In this document: piece after piece, positions 9,915 through 21,908 of the stretch
Layout: every line of letters starts with the position of its first letter
Position numbering within the stretch: the first letter of the stretch is position 1
Origin: Mortierella sp. BCC40632
Taxonomy: Eukaryota > Mortierellomycota > Mortierellomycetes > Mortierellales > Mortierellaceae
Direction: 5' to 3'
NCBI GenBank assembly: GCA_011634665.1
Contig: WAEK01000007.1
Span: 1,324,001-1,388,000, forward strand
Length of the DNA: 64,000 nucleotides
The notes under the pieces: model-generated
What the model was told of the DNA's origin: nothing
Database searches by the model: none
Seen by the model: the letters and a program-made list of their open reading frames with translations, nothing else
Translations under genes and position numbers: made by a program

Positions 9915-12900
9915 ATGGGACACGTCAAGTTAGTCAATTACTCTCTTGCTTATAAGCGCATCAAGAACTGTGCCTTCAAGAGTCCAGGATCGCGCAGTAC
10001 TGTCTTGTTCTTTGTTGCGGCCGATGTCGATGCCATTTGTGCCTTCCGGATATGGACCGTAAGTCTCACAGGAGACACAGTCAAGAAAGTCTACTCTCCT
10101 TCTTGGTCAGTTGGCCCTCTCCCCACCTCTACCACCGCCACAACCACCAACCTCCTCTCTTTCACTCTCCTCTCACTCTTCCTCTTTCTCCTCCACTCCC
10201 TCTCGCTCCCCCTTTCCCTCGCTCTTCCTCACACACACTCACGCACTCTCACTCTCACACACACTCTCCAAAGGACAGAGAGCTAGACCCTTTCTACCTT
10301 TGTCGATTCGAGTTTGCTACGAGAGCCACCAACGATTTTTCGTAAATCTTTTTTTTTTTTTTTTTTTTTTTCTCTCCCTTCCCCTTCTGCAACATGTTCA
10401 TTAATATCAGGAAGAGGGGGTACAAACATATCATGGCTCTCCTTGGGTCTCGTCTGTTTAGACATTACTCCAGTCTGATTGTATCAGCTATGTCGTTGTA
10501 CCAGTCGCAAGAATGGAGGATATCCAACATGAGATCAAGCAAATGAGTAACTCGGTACGTATACCCGAAGAAGGGAGGAGGAAGGTTTCTTTCTTTCTTT
10601 TGAAGGCCTGCAAGGAAATCGGAAACCGGAAAATCGGAAAGAGAATCCGAGTTGCCTAGATTTTTTTTTTTTTTGTGCTCAAATTGAATTGTCTGGTTCT
10701 AAGGAAGAAAAAAAAAAACAGTATTAACAACCCCCCTGCTGTTTACTATCGCGGATAAAAAACTAAAAAAAAAAAAATAGATCCAATCCATTGTGATGCT
10801 CAACTGTGGTGGACTATTCAACCTTGAGGATTATGTAGAGATTGTCGAGGGCGTCACCGTGTATATTCTGGATAACCATCGTCCAGTAAATCTCAGGAAC
10901 GCCTTTTGGAACAACGAAGTTATCGTCTTTCATGAAAAGGATCTTGACAGGGATCTATTACAGGAGAAAGAGGCCATCGTATTTACAGAGGTAGGTGTTA
11001 TGCAAGGGCCCTCTTCTTTTCACAAGGACTATTGTGTACTACATCCAATTATGGCAACCAGATAATGAACAATTCTTTGTCTCTACCTTTTTTTTTTTCT
11101 TTTGTAGGAAAACGAATACGAGGCAGGAAGTGATGACGAGTCTGGTTCCGACAATGATGAACGCCCCAATGATCGAGAGGGAGAGGATAACAGTGACAAC
11201 GACGGCGAGAATGAAAGAGACGAGGAGGGGGATGAGGAAGGAGACGAAGACGGTCATCGGCGGAGGCGGAGGCGAACTGGACTCGATTCGGAGATCATTC
11301 CCGAGAGCATGCGCAAACAATGGAAGGCTTCAAGGGCGATTGTGATTGAACACATGTCAAAGGGAATCACGTTTGGAACCTCGATTGCCAACCAGAGTTA
11401 TATGATGGCCACACAGCTCGATCGATCCTCGTCCAACCTTTTGTGGTAAGATCTTGAAGGGAAATGTTTAACTCTGCAAAGGACTGGATCTATCAGCGTA
11501 TCCATTAATATTACCACAAGATGCTGACAGACCTCCTGGTCACGGTGTACGCCTCCCCTCCCCTCCCCCCCCCTTTTTTTTTATCTTAGGTTGGCTATCG
11601 TTGGTCTGTCTTCACAATACCTAACTGATCAGATCGGACATGAGGCATATCTTGAAAAAGTTCAGCTTTACAAGGATGAAGCAGAAAGATTGGCCCCCGC
11701 AGGAACTGGCGATCGCTCAACTATTACAGGCATCAACTCTGACGCCACAGGAACAGGAGTATCTGCTGTCAAGGGACCCGAAGATGGAGTGATTCATTGC
11801 ACGGATGAGTATCGGTTTATGATGGTTCGACATTGGTCACTTTATGAGAGTATGTACCATTCCAATTATATTGCAGCACGATTGGGCATTTGGCGTGAAC
11901 AAGGTCGCAAGCGACTCCAGGCACTGTTGGCAAAAATGGGGTAAGTTTGTGGAAGGGGAGATTTCTTTTTTTAATCTCGGAATTATTGTTGTGCCTCGTC
12001 TTTTCACCCAAATGTTCGATGGAAGCGTTGACCGTCGCATTTTTTTTTCTCTGCTATAGGTTCTCATTAGAAGAATGCAGCCAAGTCTTTACTCATATGA
12101 GCATTGAGCTTAAAAAGATTTTAAAGGATCGTATCGAGCTCGTTGGACCAGAATATGGATTATATGACACCCTCTACACCTCCTTTACACGCTCCTATGG
12201 ATATCGGGGAGTCGTAAGTGCCAGTGATGTGGTGTACGCAGTCACAAGTCTCCTCGAGTCTTCACCCGAGGCATCGATTGCGCTCGGATACCATCCAGAG
12301 TCCAGTTCTGGCGAATTGTTGAACAGTGCCTCTGTGGCGGATGAAACTGCAGGAGGTCAAGGCGAGCATGGTTCACCGTCCTGGTGGCATGAAAACTTTT
12401 TCAAGGCGTGCGACGCATTAGAGAGTTCAGGCAATCATAACCGGGAGCAACTCCGACACGGACTTGAGTTGTGCATGAAGACCCTGCAGGCGGTTGTGCG
12501 ACAGGGGATTGCGATTATTGAGAAGCAAGTAATTATTACACTTTCAAGATGTCGCGTCGCAACCTTGAAAGATGGTCCGGACTTGCCCATCTTTTGGAAC
12601 CCGATCACACTCAACAAGCTAGCCCAGTTTCTTGTCTATGCTATTCGGGTAAAGTCGACGCCATCATTTTTTTTTTCTCACTTTATATTTTTTCTCGCAT
12701 TTGCTTGTTATCGATCCCATTCAACTCTTGCATTTCGTGTAGACATTGTATGCATGCAATCTTTTTATATCTGCAGGATTCATGTTCTGTCTTTCCTCCT
12801 CCTCCTCCCTTCTCCCTATCGCTTCTTCCCCCACATCCGTATCTACTATCTATGCTTACGTCTACATCCGCATCCCGCATCCCGCAACCACAACCACATC

Positions 12901-13204
12901 CATAACCACCATTCTACACATTTTTTTTTTTTTTTTTTTCCTGATACTCACACCATGGTCTTTGGAATCACTCCAATAGGAATATGGCAGTGCCCGAGCC
13001 GGAATTAGGCCGATACCACTTGTCGTAGCCGTACTGAAGGAGGAGACGCAAACGTTTATTGTAACGGGCGTACAAGGATCACCAGTGATGGGCGAAGTGA
13101 TTCCCAAGTAGGTGGAACGGATATTTCTTTTTTTTTTTTTTTTTCCTCCTCCTTCCGGTCTTTGAAAAACGCTTTTGACCCTGTGCTCCCTGTTGAGAGG
13201 AATG

Positions 13205-13274
<70 letters not shown>

Positions 13275-13515
13275 CGTGGACATGACTAACGGATTGGCAT
13301 GATTACTTTTTTTTTTATTTATTTTATTTTATATCTTTTGAACCATCTACGATAGCAATTTCGGGATCGTTTTTGAAAAGATTGCTTATAATGAAGACAT
13401 TCCGATCAAGTACCTTGGGTTTGACAAGTCTGTGATTGAGGTGGATCGAGACGATCTGGAGGCGTTTATGAAGTCAATTGGTCGTTATATGGACAAGCCA
13501 GTGCGGCGACAATAA
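9915..13515 (+). CDS. CDC45: DNA replication initiation factor CDC45
   Basis: Cdc45 is the DHH-superfamily-derived subunit of the CMG helicase (Cdc45-MCM-GINS). The model gives 670 residues from eight exons: 9915-10058, 10462-10554, 10781-10990, 11108-11445, 11590-11940, 12060-12648, 12980-13107, 13356-13515. Supporting blocks in order are LFFVAADVDAICAFRIW (the family's N-terminal core), LLQSDCISYVVVPVARMEDI, SIVMLNCGGLFNLEDY, VYILDNHRPVNLRNAF, then a long Asp/Glu-rich loop (about residues 150-200, typical of Cdc45), WLAIVGLSSQYLTDQI, the KDGPDLPIFWNP block, and PIPLVVAVLKEE near the end. The length is that of the family. Intron 1 (403 bp) and intron 6 (331 bp) are rich in C/T and T runs. 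The gene starts only 181 bp after the VPS3-like stop codon, on the same strand. Confidence 0.92.
13205..13273. repeat. A32 run followed by GA tract inside CDC45 intron 7
   Basis: A run of 32 adenines (13205-13236) passes directly into a (GA)n tract. It lies between the last two CDC45 exons. Such runs are prone to length polymorphism and to assembly error. Confidence 0.9.
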
Positions 13516-14979
13516 ACCAGAAAGAGAGAAAGAAAAGAAACTAGCCAACAAATAGCTTGACTCTGACTGATAGTGTTTTGGGAATCGGGGCTAGAAGTGG
13601 ATAAAGGGGAGAGGAAGGGGGGGGGGAGGCGGTGTTTGTAACTCGGCAGGATCGATAGACACCCGCACATCACACACGCGAAAAAAAACTACTGTTACTA
13701 CTGCTGCCGATTTGCACGTGTCAGTGACAGGGCTTGTTGGCCCTGGTCAGGGACAAAAAAGCGAGCGGCCTAAAGAAGAAAAAGGGCAACGGGATGGCAT
13801 GATGGGCACAAAAGAGCGTGGCAGGAGGACCCAACGTTGACAGACGGATAATGGTCGGACAACCCAACTTTTTTTCTCTCTCTCTCTCTTTTCTCTTTGT
13901 ATTAGCGCATGACAGGGACAGGGGCAGAGAGAGAGAGAGAGAGAACGAAAGAAGAAAGAGACGGGTGCAGTGACCAGGAAGAAGAAGAGGAAGGAGCGAC
14001 ATTTTTTTTTCTTTGTTGTCCCCTGCTCCTGCTGTGCTAGGATCGAACTCGGGGATGGTTAACAAGCAGGCACCGTCGAACCGTGCAGCCAGACAACAGG
14101 ACGCTGACTAGGTGAGGTGGTCAAAAAAGCAGCGGCCACCCACCGCATGGCATCCCGGACAGTCACGGCCAATCGTCCGCCAGCACGCACGGGGCACCAC
14201 TTGTTCACGATCAGCATTCCTCTCTTTCTTTCTCTCTCTCTCTCTCTCTTTTTTTCATTTTTCTTTTCTTCTTCTTTCTTGTCTCTGCTTGCTCATCAGT
14301 TTGCTCTTTTTTTTTTTTTTTTTTTTTTCCTCTCTCTTCTTCTGTCCTGTCCCATTAATTTAAACTCTCCATCCCCATCGCCGGCTCATCATGAGCCGCC
14401 TTCTCTTTCTCTGTTTTTGCGCCTCCATCTTTTGCCGGGCTTTTTTCCATCCATCAAATCAAATCCGCCTGTCCATCCGTTAAAATCGATTAAATCACTC
14501 TTGCGCTCGGCTAAATCCGATCATTTGCGGTCAAATCCATCGGTCTTGCGTTAATTCGATTCGCTTATTTTAATTGTTTTTATTTTTTCCATCAAATAAA
14601 ATCATCGATGGGTCTTGATCATTCCATCCGCTTCCGGCTTTTGACCTGGTTTTTTATCTTTGCTCTCTTCCCCCGCTCCTCCCCCCGATTTTTCTTTCAT
14701 GCTCTCTGTTTGGGAAAAAACCATCATCCCCGGTTTTTTCCCCATTTCGTTTTGCCCGGCTTCTCTCCGTGCCGGCCTATCCCGCTTTTTCCGCCCGCTC
14801 TCTCTCTCTCTCTCTTTCACGCACTCTCTCTATCTCTCTCTCTCTCTTTTATATTTAACAACATTTTCCCATCCCATTCTCTCTCTCTTTTCTCTCCCTG
14901 CTCTCGCGCTTTCTCCCCCCCTCCCACATCGTCCGGATCGCTCATTCTGCCCGGGCGCTGATTTTCATCGATCCGCAAA
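13516..14979. other. Intergenic region CDC45 / J-protein gene
   Basis: This 1.46-kb stretch is dominated by CT/TC-rich DNA (13867-13970, 14220-14350, 14790-14900), with a T20 run near 14308. I see no coding exon. A tRNA-like B-box on the minus strand near 14040-14060 was examined and rejected. The CT-rich part nearest the ATG at 14980 is probably promoter and leader of the J-protein gene. Confidence 0.5.
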
Positions 14980-16739
14980 ATGTCATTAATCCCCAATCTC
15001 ACGTATTCGATCGCCTCAACGGTCTGGTCTGGCACTTCTGCGGCTCTTGGCAAAGGCCACCCCAAGAGTGGTGCCACGACCACAGCTGTCACAGGCCCGT
15101 CCACATCGCATCACCGCAGCCATCACCACCACCACCACCATCACCATCACCACAGCAGTAGTAGCAGCAGCAACGGTAGCACCAACGGAGGTCCCGGAGG
15201 TCCTAGCATCAATGGAGGACCAGGGGGTCGACGTTACTCTCATGGACGACGTTACAGCAATGCCAATTACAATTTCAGTCGAAGCTACAGTTATTCCAGT
15301 GGTAGTTCACCTGTGACACCGCCTCATTCACCCAGTCATAGTGGCAGTATCCACAGTGGAGGAAGCAATGTAGCCCCAGAAAGGCGATCCCACCGTAAAA
15401 GGAATCCGTCCATATCGTCCATGCCTCGGACACCACCTTCGTCTCCTCAGTTTGACAATGCAACACCGTTTGAGAATGGGCATTCGACTCACTCGAGTCA
15501 TTCGGGACCCAACTTTTCACGTAAACGAACCAATGGTGAATACAGTAGTTCGTCGACCTCGTCAAGACCTCATTCTTATCACAGCAGTGCCAACGGCAAT
15601 GGTCATTATAGTAGTAGCAGCAGTAGCAGCAACAGCAAAAGTAGTTCGAACCATCATAGCTCTGGGCATGGTCATGGTCATGGTCATGGCCGTGCAGGCA
15701 GCAGCAACGGCAACGGCAACAGTCATCATGGTGAAGCCAAGAAGAGTCATGGTCGAGACCGAGAGTCGACCGCCAAGGCTGTGCCAACGGCTGAGGAACG
15801 GTACAAGATCGTGGATGATATTCTTGAGACTCAGAACCTTTACCGGGTCCTGGCCGTGAACCGCAATGCCACGGCGGAGGAGATTCGTAGGTCAGTTCAA
15901 AGTTTAGTTATGCTCAGAGAGAGAGAGTGAGAGAGTGAGCAAGAGTGTGTGTGTGAGAGAGAGAGAGAGAGTGAGAGAGTATGTGTATATGTGCATGTTT
16001 GAATGGGATCTCATCTCTCTCAATGGGGAACAGCGTTTATTATTATGACCATGGCCCTTCCCATAGGTTGGATTCAATCAAAGAAGAAACAACAACAATA
16101 ATGACAACAACAACAACAATAACAACAATAACAAAAAAAAAAAAAAAACAATCATTGGGGAGGGGCTCTCTAGAGAGGAAGGGGGGGGATCACATCTCGA
16201 CAGACCAACGAAGAATGTGAGAGAGTGAGAGAGTGAGAAAAAAAAAAGGCTCCCTGTTACTAACACGCGACTATGGGTCTACTCTCCTGCCCCAAATCTC
16301 TCCATCGACCACCTTTTTTTTTTTTTTAAACATCATATATAGGGCCTATATTGCCAAGTCAAGGGTATGCCATCCAGACAAGTTTCCCGAGTACCCACGC
16401 GCAACAGAAGCATTCCAGAGTAAGTGTCTCTCTGCCGGAAAAAAAAAAAAAAAATAGGAAGGAGGAAGGAAAGGAGGAAAGGAAAAAAAAAAAAAGAAGA
16501 GAAAGCAGCGGTCCAGGGCAAAAAAGGGTGTTCGGAGGAGAAAGGACAGCAGGGAGAGAGAGAGGGGGGGAGGGAGGGAGGGAGGAAAGGAGGGCAGAGG
16601 ACCTGATATCGACAACGATAAGCAGGCGGAGCGGGATGGTTGTCTCTCTCTGCATGTGTGCTCGGGCAAAGGTCTTCTTCTTTCTCTCTCTTTCTCTCTC
16701 TGTTCACCGCTTTGCACGAGGGGTCCTTTACTTTTTTTT

Positions 16740-16770
<31 letters not shown>

Positions 16771-18220
16771 TTGGGTTGAGTTAGTCGTGTCTGCGGACTG
16801 TGGTGCGCTGGGACAGCGTCTTACACGTGGAGAGGAAAGGGAAGCGGACATTAATGTCGGCAATGACATGGCATATCTCACTCACGCACACGCACACGCA
16901 CATATTCACAGACACACACACACACACACACAAACACTTTCACAGACACACATCCACTTCCAACTCCACATGTAGACTCGTAGGGTGCACGCCCACGCAT
17001 ATGCATGCTAATATATCTCTCTCATCGACAGCCATCATGGCCCATCCATCCTTGTCCATGTCGGCTGGCCTGGTGCCACGGGATCTGGCTCTCATCTCAT
17101 GTCTCCTGTGCCTGACTTTCTCCTCTCTCCCCCATCTCCCGCCTTCCCCAACCCTACTGGCTCTTCATTCGCTCACTCTTTCCATCTCTCTAACTCTCTC
17201 TCTCTCTCTCTCAACTTGCTCTCTTTTAGAATTGTCGCTCGCTTACGAAACGTTATCCAAGCCATCATCCCGGTTTGTCTATGACTCGACTGGAGGTGCA
17301 TCGGGAAAGAGTATGCTGGCTGGCGATGAGACGTTGCAAAGTGTTCTCTCCCAAGTGTTCTTTGAGTTTATGGAAGGTGACTTTGAGGTCATCCGCAACA
17401 TGATCAGTAAGTGTCCTCCCCCTTCCCCTGTCCCCCCCCCCTTCCTCCCCCTTCTCCTGCTCCCCCTGCTCCCATGACCGGCACTTGCTTTTACTAGGTT
17501 TGTACGCCTCTGTGCTCTCATCTCGAGATAGCCAATGCACTGACCTTGCTCTTTCCTTTTGCCTCCATCCCATTCTACTTTGCGGACCAAACTTTGGATC
17601 CTACTCTCTGATCTATTCACGTTGTCTAGACACGATGAACAACACCTCGGGAGGCGTCCGGCTTGGCGAAGACGTGATTGGCGTAATTGAAGAGATGTTT
17701 CTGAGGCTCCGCTTTATCCTTCTTGGTAAGACTGAGCTGACTGACTCTTGTGACTGGTGGTTGAGTGGGTCCGTTCTCTCTCTCTCTCTCCTTCTTCATG
17801 ACATCTTTCATGAGGATGGGGATCTCTCTATCTTTTTCACTGGAAGCTGAACGGATATTCTCCTCATTGTTGTTGTTACTCATAGGATGCAAAAAGTACA
17901 TGACCCTTGTTCATGACCAGGTTCAGCAGCTCTCAGAGATCCATCATAGCATGCGCTCATTGGCGTATCTGGATGTCCTAGGACGATTTCGGTTGACGCT
18001 CAAGCTATCCAAGGTCATGCTGACTATCCCCATGATTATTCAGGATGAGATGCGACGCGAGATGGCTGTTGCTGCAGCACTCGAAGGAGGCTCGGATCAG
18101 GATGAAGCCAATGCGAAGAAGAACACGGGTATTGTCGGCACAGTCTTTTTGAATGACCGCGTCGAGACTGTTCTCAAGACAGTTGTCTCTGCTATTGAGA
18201 CGGGAGAACGTTGGGTCTGA
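14980..18220 (+). CDS. J-domain (DnaJ-type) co-chaperone with long His/Ser/Gly-rich N-terminus
   Basis: The predicted 531-residue protein should stimulate an Hsp70 ATPase. Exons are 14980-15890, 16343-16419, 17230-17406, 17630-17725 and 17886-18220. The first 270 or so residues are low complexity: an 11-His run (about residue 49 onward), poly-Ser, Gly/Asn-rich and repeated GHGHGHG. The J domain spans about residues 275-345: LYRVLAVNRNATAEEIRR, then AYIAKSRVCHPDKFPEY with the essential His-Pro-Asp at about 314-316, then LSLAYETLSKPSSRFVYD. The C-terminal 180 residues are predicted helical (GVIEEMFLRLRFIL, YMTLVHDQVQQLSEIHH) and match no family I can name. There is no Gly/Phe or zinc-finger region, so it is a class C J-protein. 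No signal peptide or membrane segment is obvious. Introns 1 and 2 are 452 and 810 bp and full of GA/CT repeats. Confidence 0.82.
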
Positions 18221-18920
18221 GTACCGGTTTGAGTCTTTGGCCCATTTTGTTTTTGTTTTTTTTTTATATATTTTTTTCTAATGGAGAGAGCATGGGCCAG
18301 GATGAAAAAAAAAAAAAAAGAAAAAAAAAAAAGAACGAAAGAACGAAAGAACGAAAGAAAGAAAGAAAAGAAAAGAAAAGAAAAGAAAAAAAAGAAACAA
18401 TCGGATTCCACTCAAGACCAAGAAGGGTATCGAGATGAATAGAGTCTAATGGCTCTCTTCTTCTCAAAAGGGTGGAAGAGGGGGGGGGGGTTAAAAAGTC
18501 TTTTTATCCTAGCTTTGTTTATTATTATTTTATGGACCAGTTCCTACCTTGTATTCTTTTTTTCTTTTTCTTTTTTTCTGTCCACCTCCCCAACCCTCAA
18601 CCCCCATTACTACCCATGACCGTGATCATTCTCCTTTCTCCCTTTTTTTTTTTTTTTTTCTCTGCCATTTGCCGCTCCGGATACCTCCCTTCTCTCTAGT
18701 ACCTACAGCATGGAGGGATGGGGGTGGTCACGAAAGGATTTTGTTGTTCGAAGTAGAACGACAGTCCCCAATGTCCATTTGAGGTGAGGATGCGGCAAGT
18801 CCATACCCGCTACTCCTTTTTCTCTCTCTCTCTCTCTCTTAAGTAGATATACCCGACAAGGCCTCCACCCCTCCACCTCCTCTACCTCTGTCCTTGTCGC
18901 GCACCCTTTTTCATTTTCTT

Positions 18921-18952
<32 letters not shown>

Positions 18953-20125
18953 CTTCACTTTCTTTCCTCTCCCTTCTTTAGACGAGCATAGTGTCCGCCC
19001 ATTAAAAAAAAAGAAACTTTACTTGTGACCTGCCATTAAAAAAAAAAAAAAAAAAAATCTTTGAACCGTGCGGAGGTAATTCTTTATCCCATTCGTTTTT
19101 CTCCTCCAATCCAAGAAAAAGAGAAAGAGAAAAAGAGAGAGAGAGAGAGGGAAGAGATGGGTTGAACAGGACTGCGTCCAGATTGGTGTCCCGTCTGTTG
19201 CCGCCAGATGACTGTATATTTTTTTTTTCTTCCTATCCTCTCTCCCCCTCCCTTGGGTAGGGCTCAATGGGATCGCGAAGCAAGCGGGATTTTTGGATTT
19301 ATTTGGATAGAGCAGATTAGGCGGGGTGGTGGTGGTGGTGGTAGTGGTGGAGATGGAAAGGTATGAGTAGGTGGGTAAGTAGTAGGGGTGGGTTGGAGAG
19401 AAGAAGGGAAGAGGGATGAGTCCCTGGAGCCAGAGCAACACAGACCAGATGAGAAGAGTGAAGAGGAAAAAAAGACCAAGCGCAGCTTCTCCTCCTCCTT
19501 CTCCTCCTCCTCCCCCCCCTCCCTTCCTCTCTCTCTCCCCCCCTTTTTTTTAGAGAGTGAGATGGTTGTGGGGTTGTTTGGTTTGTGTATTTTGTACAGG
19601 GTGGATTGTGGGTGTGCAGAGAGTGAGAACGAGAACAAGAGCAAGAAATAAGACTCGTCTCTCTTTGCCAGTTCACGTTTTTTTGTAATCCCTGTTCAAT
19701 GCTTTGCTCGCATTGGGATTTCCTTTTCCTTTTCCTTTTTTTCTTTCTTTTCTTCTCTTTCTTCTCTTTCTTTCTTTTCTTTCTTTCTTGATAGCTTGAT
19801 TGACTGATGATCCGTTGTCGTTTGTCGATTGCTACTCTCTGTCAATTCCTCTTTTAGCGTTCCTTGTCCTTTTTTTCTCTTTCTTTCATTCACTTTGTCA
19901 CTCTCTTCTTCCACTACTTTTTCTCTTTCTCGCTTTCTCTCTTTCTCTCTCTCTCTCTCGCTCTCTCTCTCACACGCACTCTCTCTCTACTCTCTCTCTC
20001 TCTGCCACACTCGCTTCTCGCACCCTTCCTTCTCCTTTCCTTCCTCCTTTCCCACCCCGCACACACACGCCACCGTGTCCCCACTGGAGAACGGAACCTT
20101 GGACAGGGTTGGCCAAAGAGACAAC
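18221..20125. other. Intergenic region J-protein / importin-alpha gene
   Basis: About 1.9 kb with AG-rich and CT-rich tracts, A/T homopolymers (18304-18395, 18643-18659, 19037-19057), a short (TTA)n at 18927-18951 and a long C/T-rich block 19720-20050 just before the next ATG. No coding exon or RNA gene recognised. An upstream exon of the importin-alpha gene carrying an importin-beta-binding domain was looked for and not found. Confidence 0.45.
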
Positions 20126-20457
20126 ATGCTTGCCCTCCGGCCCACCCCTGCGAGCAAGCCTCGCTCCGTCCAGCAGCAAAAGACCAAAGGCACTGCTGCC
20201 CAACGCGACAAGGGAAACGAGCTCGACGACGAAGACGATCTGATTGAACAACTCAACAGGAAGCTTTCCAATGTCTCGTTGAACCCCACGACCGCCATCC
20301 CTGACGAGATGAATCTCGCCGACATTTCTACGATGGCAAGTATTCTCTTGATGTCTTTATATTTTCTTCTTTTTCTTCTTCTTCTCTGGAGCGAGGCATC
20401 TCTTGTTTGCTTGCTTTCTTTCAGTTTGACCAATCGGCACTAACCCAATTTTTTTTC

Positions 20458-20488
<31 letters not shown>

Positions 20489-20659
20489 TTTGTCCGTCTG
20501 GTCTTGGGACCCGTTCGTTTTTTCTCACGCACGCCTGTCGTCTCCTTGCTCCTTGCCCTGGTTTGTGTGTGTCTGGGATGGGGATAAGGGGGTGGGATGG
20601 GGACGTGTACCTTGCTGATCTGGTTCATCTCTGCGTGTGTCTGTGTCAATTATATGTCA

Positions 20660-20718
<59 letters not shown>

Positions 20719-21268
20719 CTGGTGGGGTGGGGGTCTCTCTCAAAATTGTTTACTCTATCCCCATTCATGGACGCCAATGCCTTGTCATGGATGAATGAAT
20801 GAACACTCTGGACGGGACGAATTGGATCTGCCTTTTTTTTTTTCTTTTTTTTTTTTTTTTTTGCGGGACAAACCCAACTGGTCTATCTCTCTCTCTCTAT
20901 GACGCTCGCTCGCTCGTTCTCTTTCCCCACTTTTCTTCTCTCATATAGCTGCCGACCTTTGCCCAGCCACTGTACAACCTCCTTGCCTCGGGCGTGTACG
21001 AGCAACAGTTGTTGGCGATGGTCCGCATTCGTAAATATTTATCGCTTCGTAAGTTTTTTTTTTCCCTATTGATTACATTCTTAGAGGGGAGGGAAGGGAA
21101 GGGGAAGAACTCAGGACAGTCGAGAAAAAGAGAGACGAGAGAGAGAGAGAGAAAGAGAGAGAAAGAGGTTAGGACCCATTATTCCAGGATGGATTTTTGG
21201 TCCTTTATTCTTTCTTACTGGGAAAACAGAGAGCAACCTTATCCTTGAACACCCCCTACTTTTTTAAA

Positions 21269-21309
<41 letters not shown>

Positions 21310-21867
21310 TCATCTCACCATCACAACTATCACCACTACTACCATCACCACTGCCACCACAACAGCTACCCCCATCAACACTCTGGATATTGACAGGACC
21401 AGAACTGGGAATGCATGGTAGTTGAATAGATCCAGTAGTGTTCCTGACCTCTATCCTCTTACTGCCCAACTCTATCATCCTCCTTCTTCAGAGGATGTTC
21501 TACCGAGGATCGATAATGTGCTCGCACTCAACTGTATCCACCACTTTATCAAGTTCCTCAACATGAGCGAGTATCCTGATTTGCAGGTAAGATCCAAAGG
21601 AAGGGTTTGTTCTGCCCAAATTCCAATTGTGTCGTTGTCCGTCCGTTAAAAAAAAAAAAAAAAAGATTAGAGATCCTAACCGTCTTTCTTTTCTAATATC
21701 TAGTACGAAACTGCTTGGGTCGTCACCAACATTGCTGTAAGTGAATCATGGCCTCATTATAATCACTATTAATATTATTCAACCTACAGAAAGGGTCATT
21801 GAACAGCCTTGTTCTCTCTCACTCTCACATACACTCTCTCCCTTCCAGCCCACTCTCCTATGCTGAA

Positions 21868-21908
<41 letters not shown>

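Noticed and set aside
14030..14110. tRNA-like B-box (minus strand GAGTTCGATCC) next to GTTAACC, suggesting tRNA-Asn
   Set aside because: The T-arm does not pair (CCGAG against CTAGC), and no A-box or acceptor stem fits.
15275..15787. 170-codon Cys/His/Tyr-rich minus ORF opposite the J-protein exon 1
   Set aside because: It is the antisense of Ser/His codon repeats in a well-supported exon.
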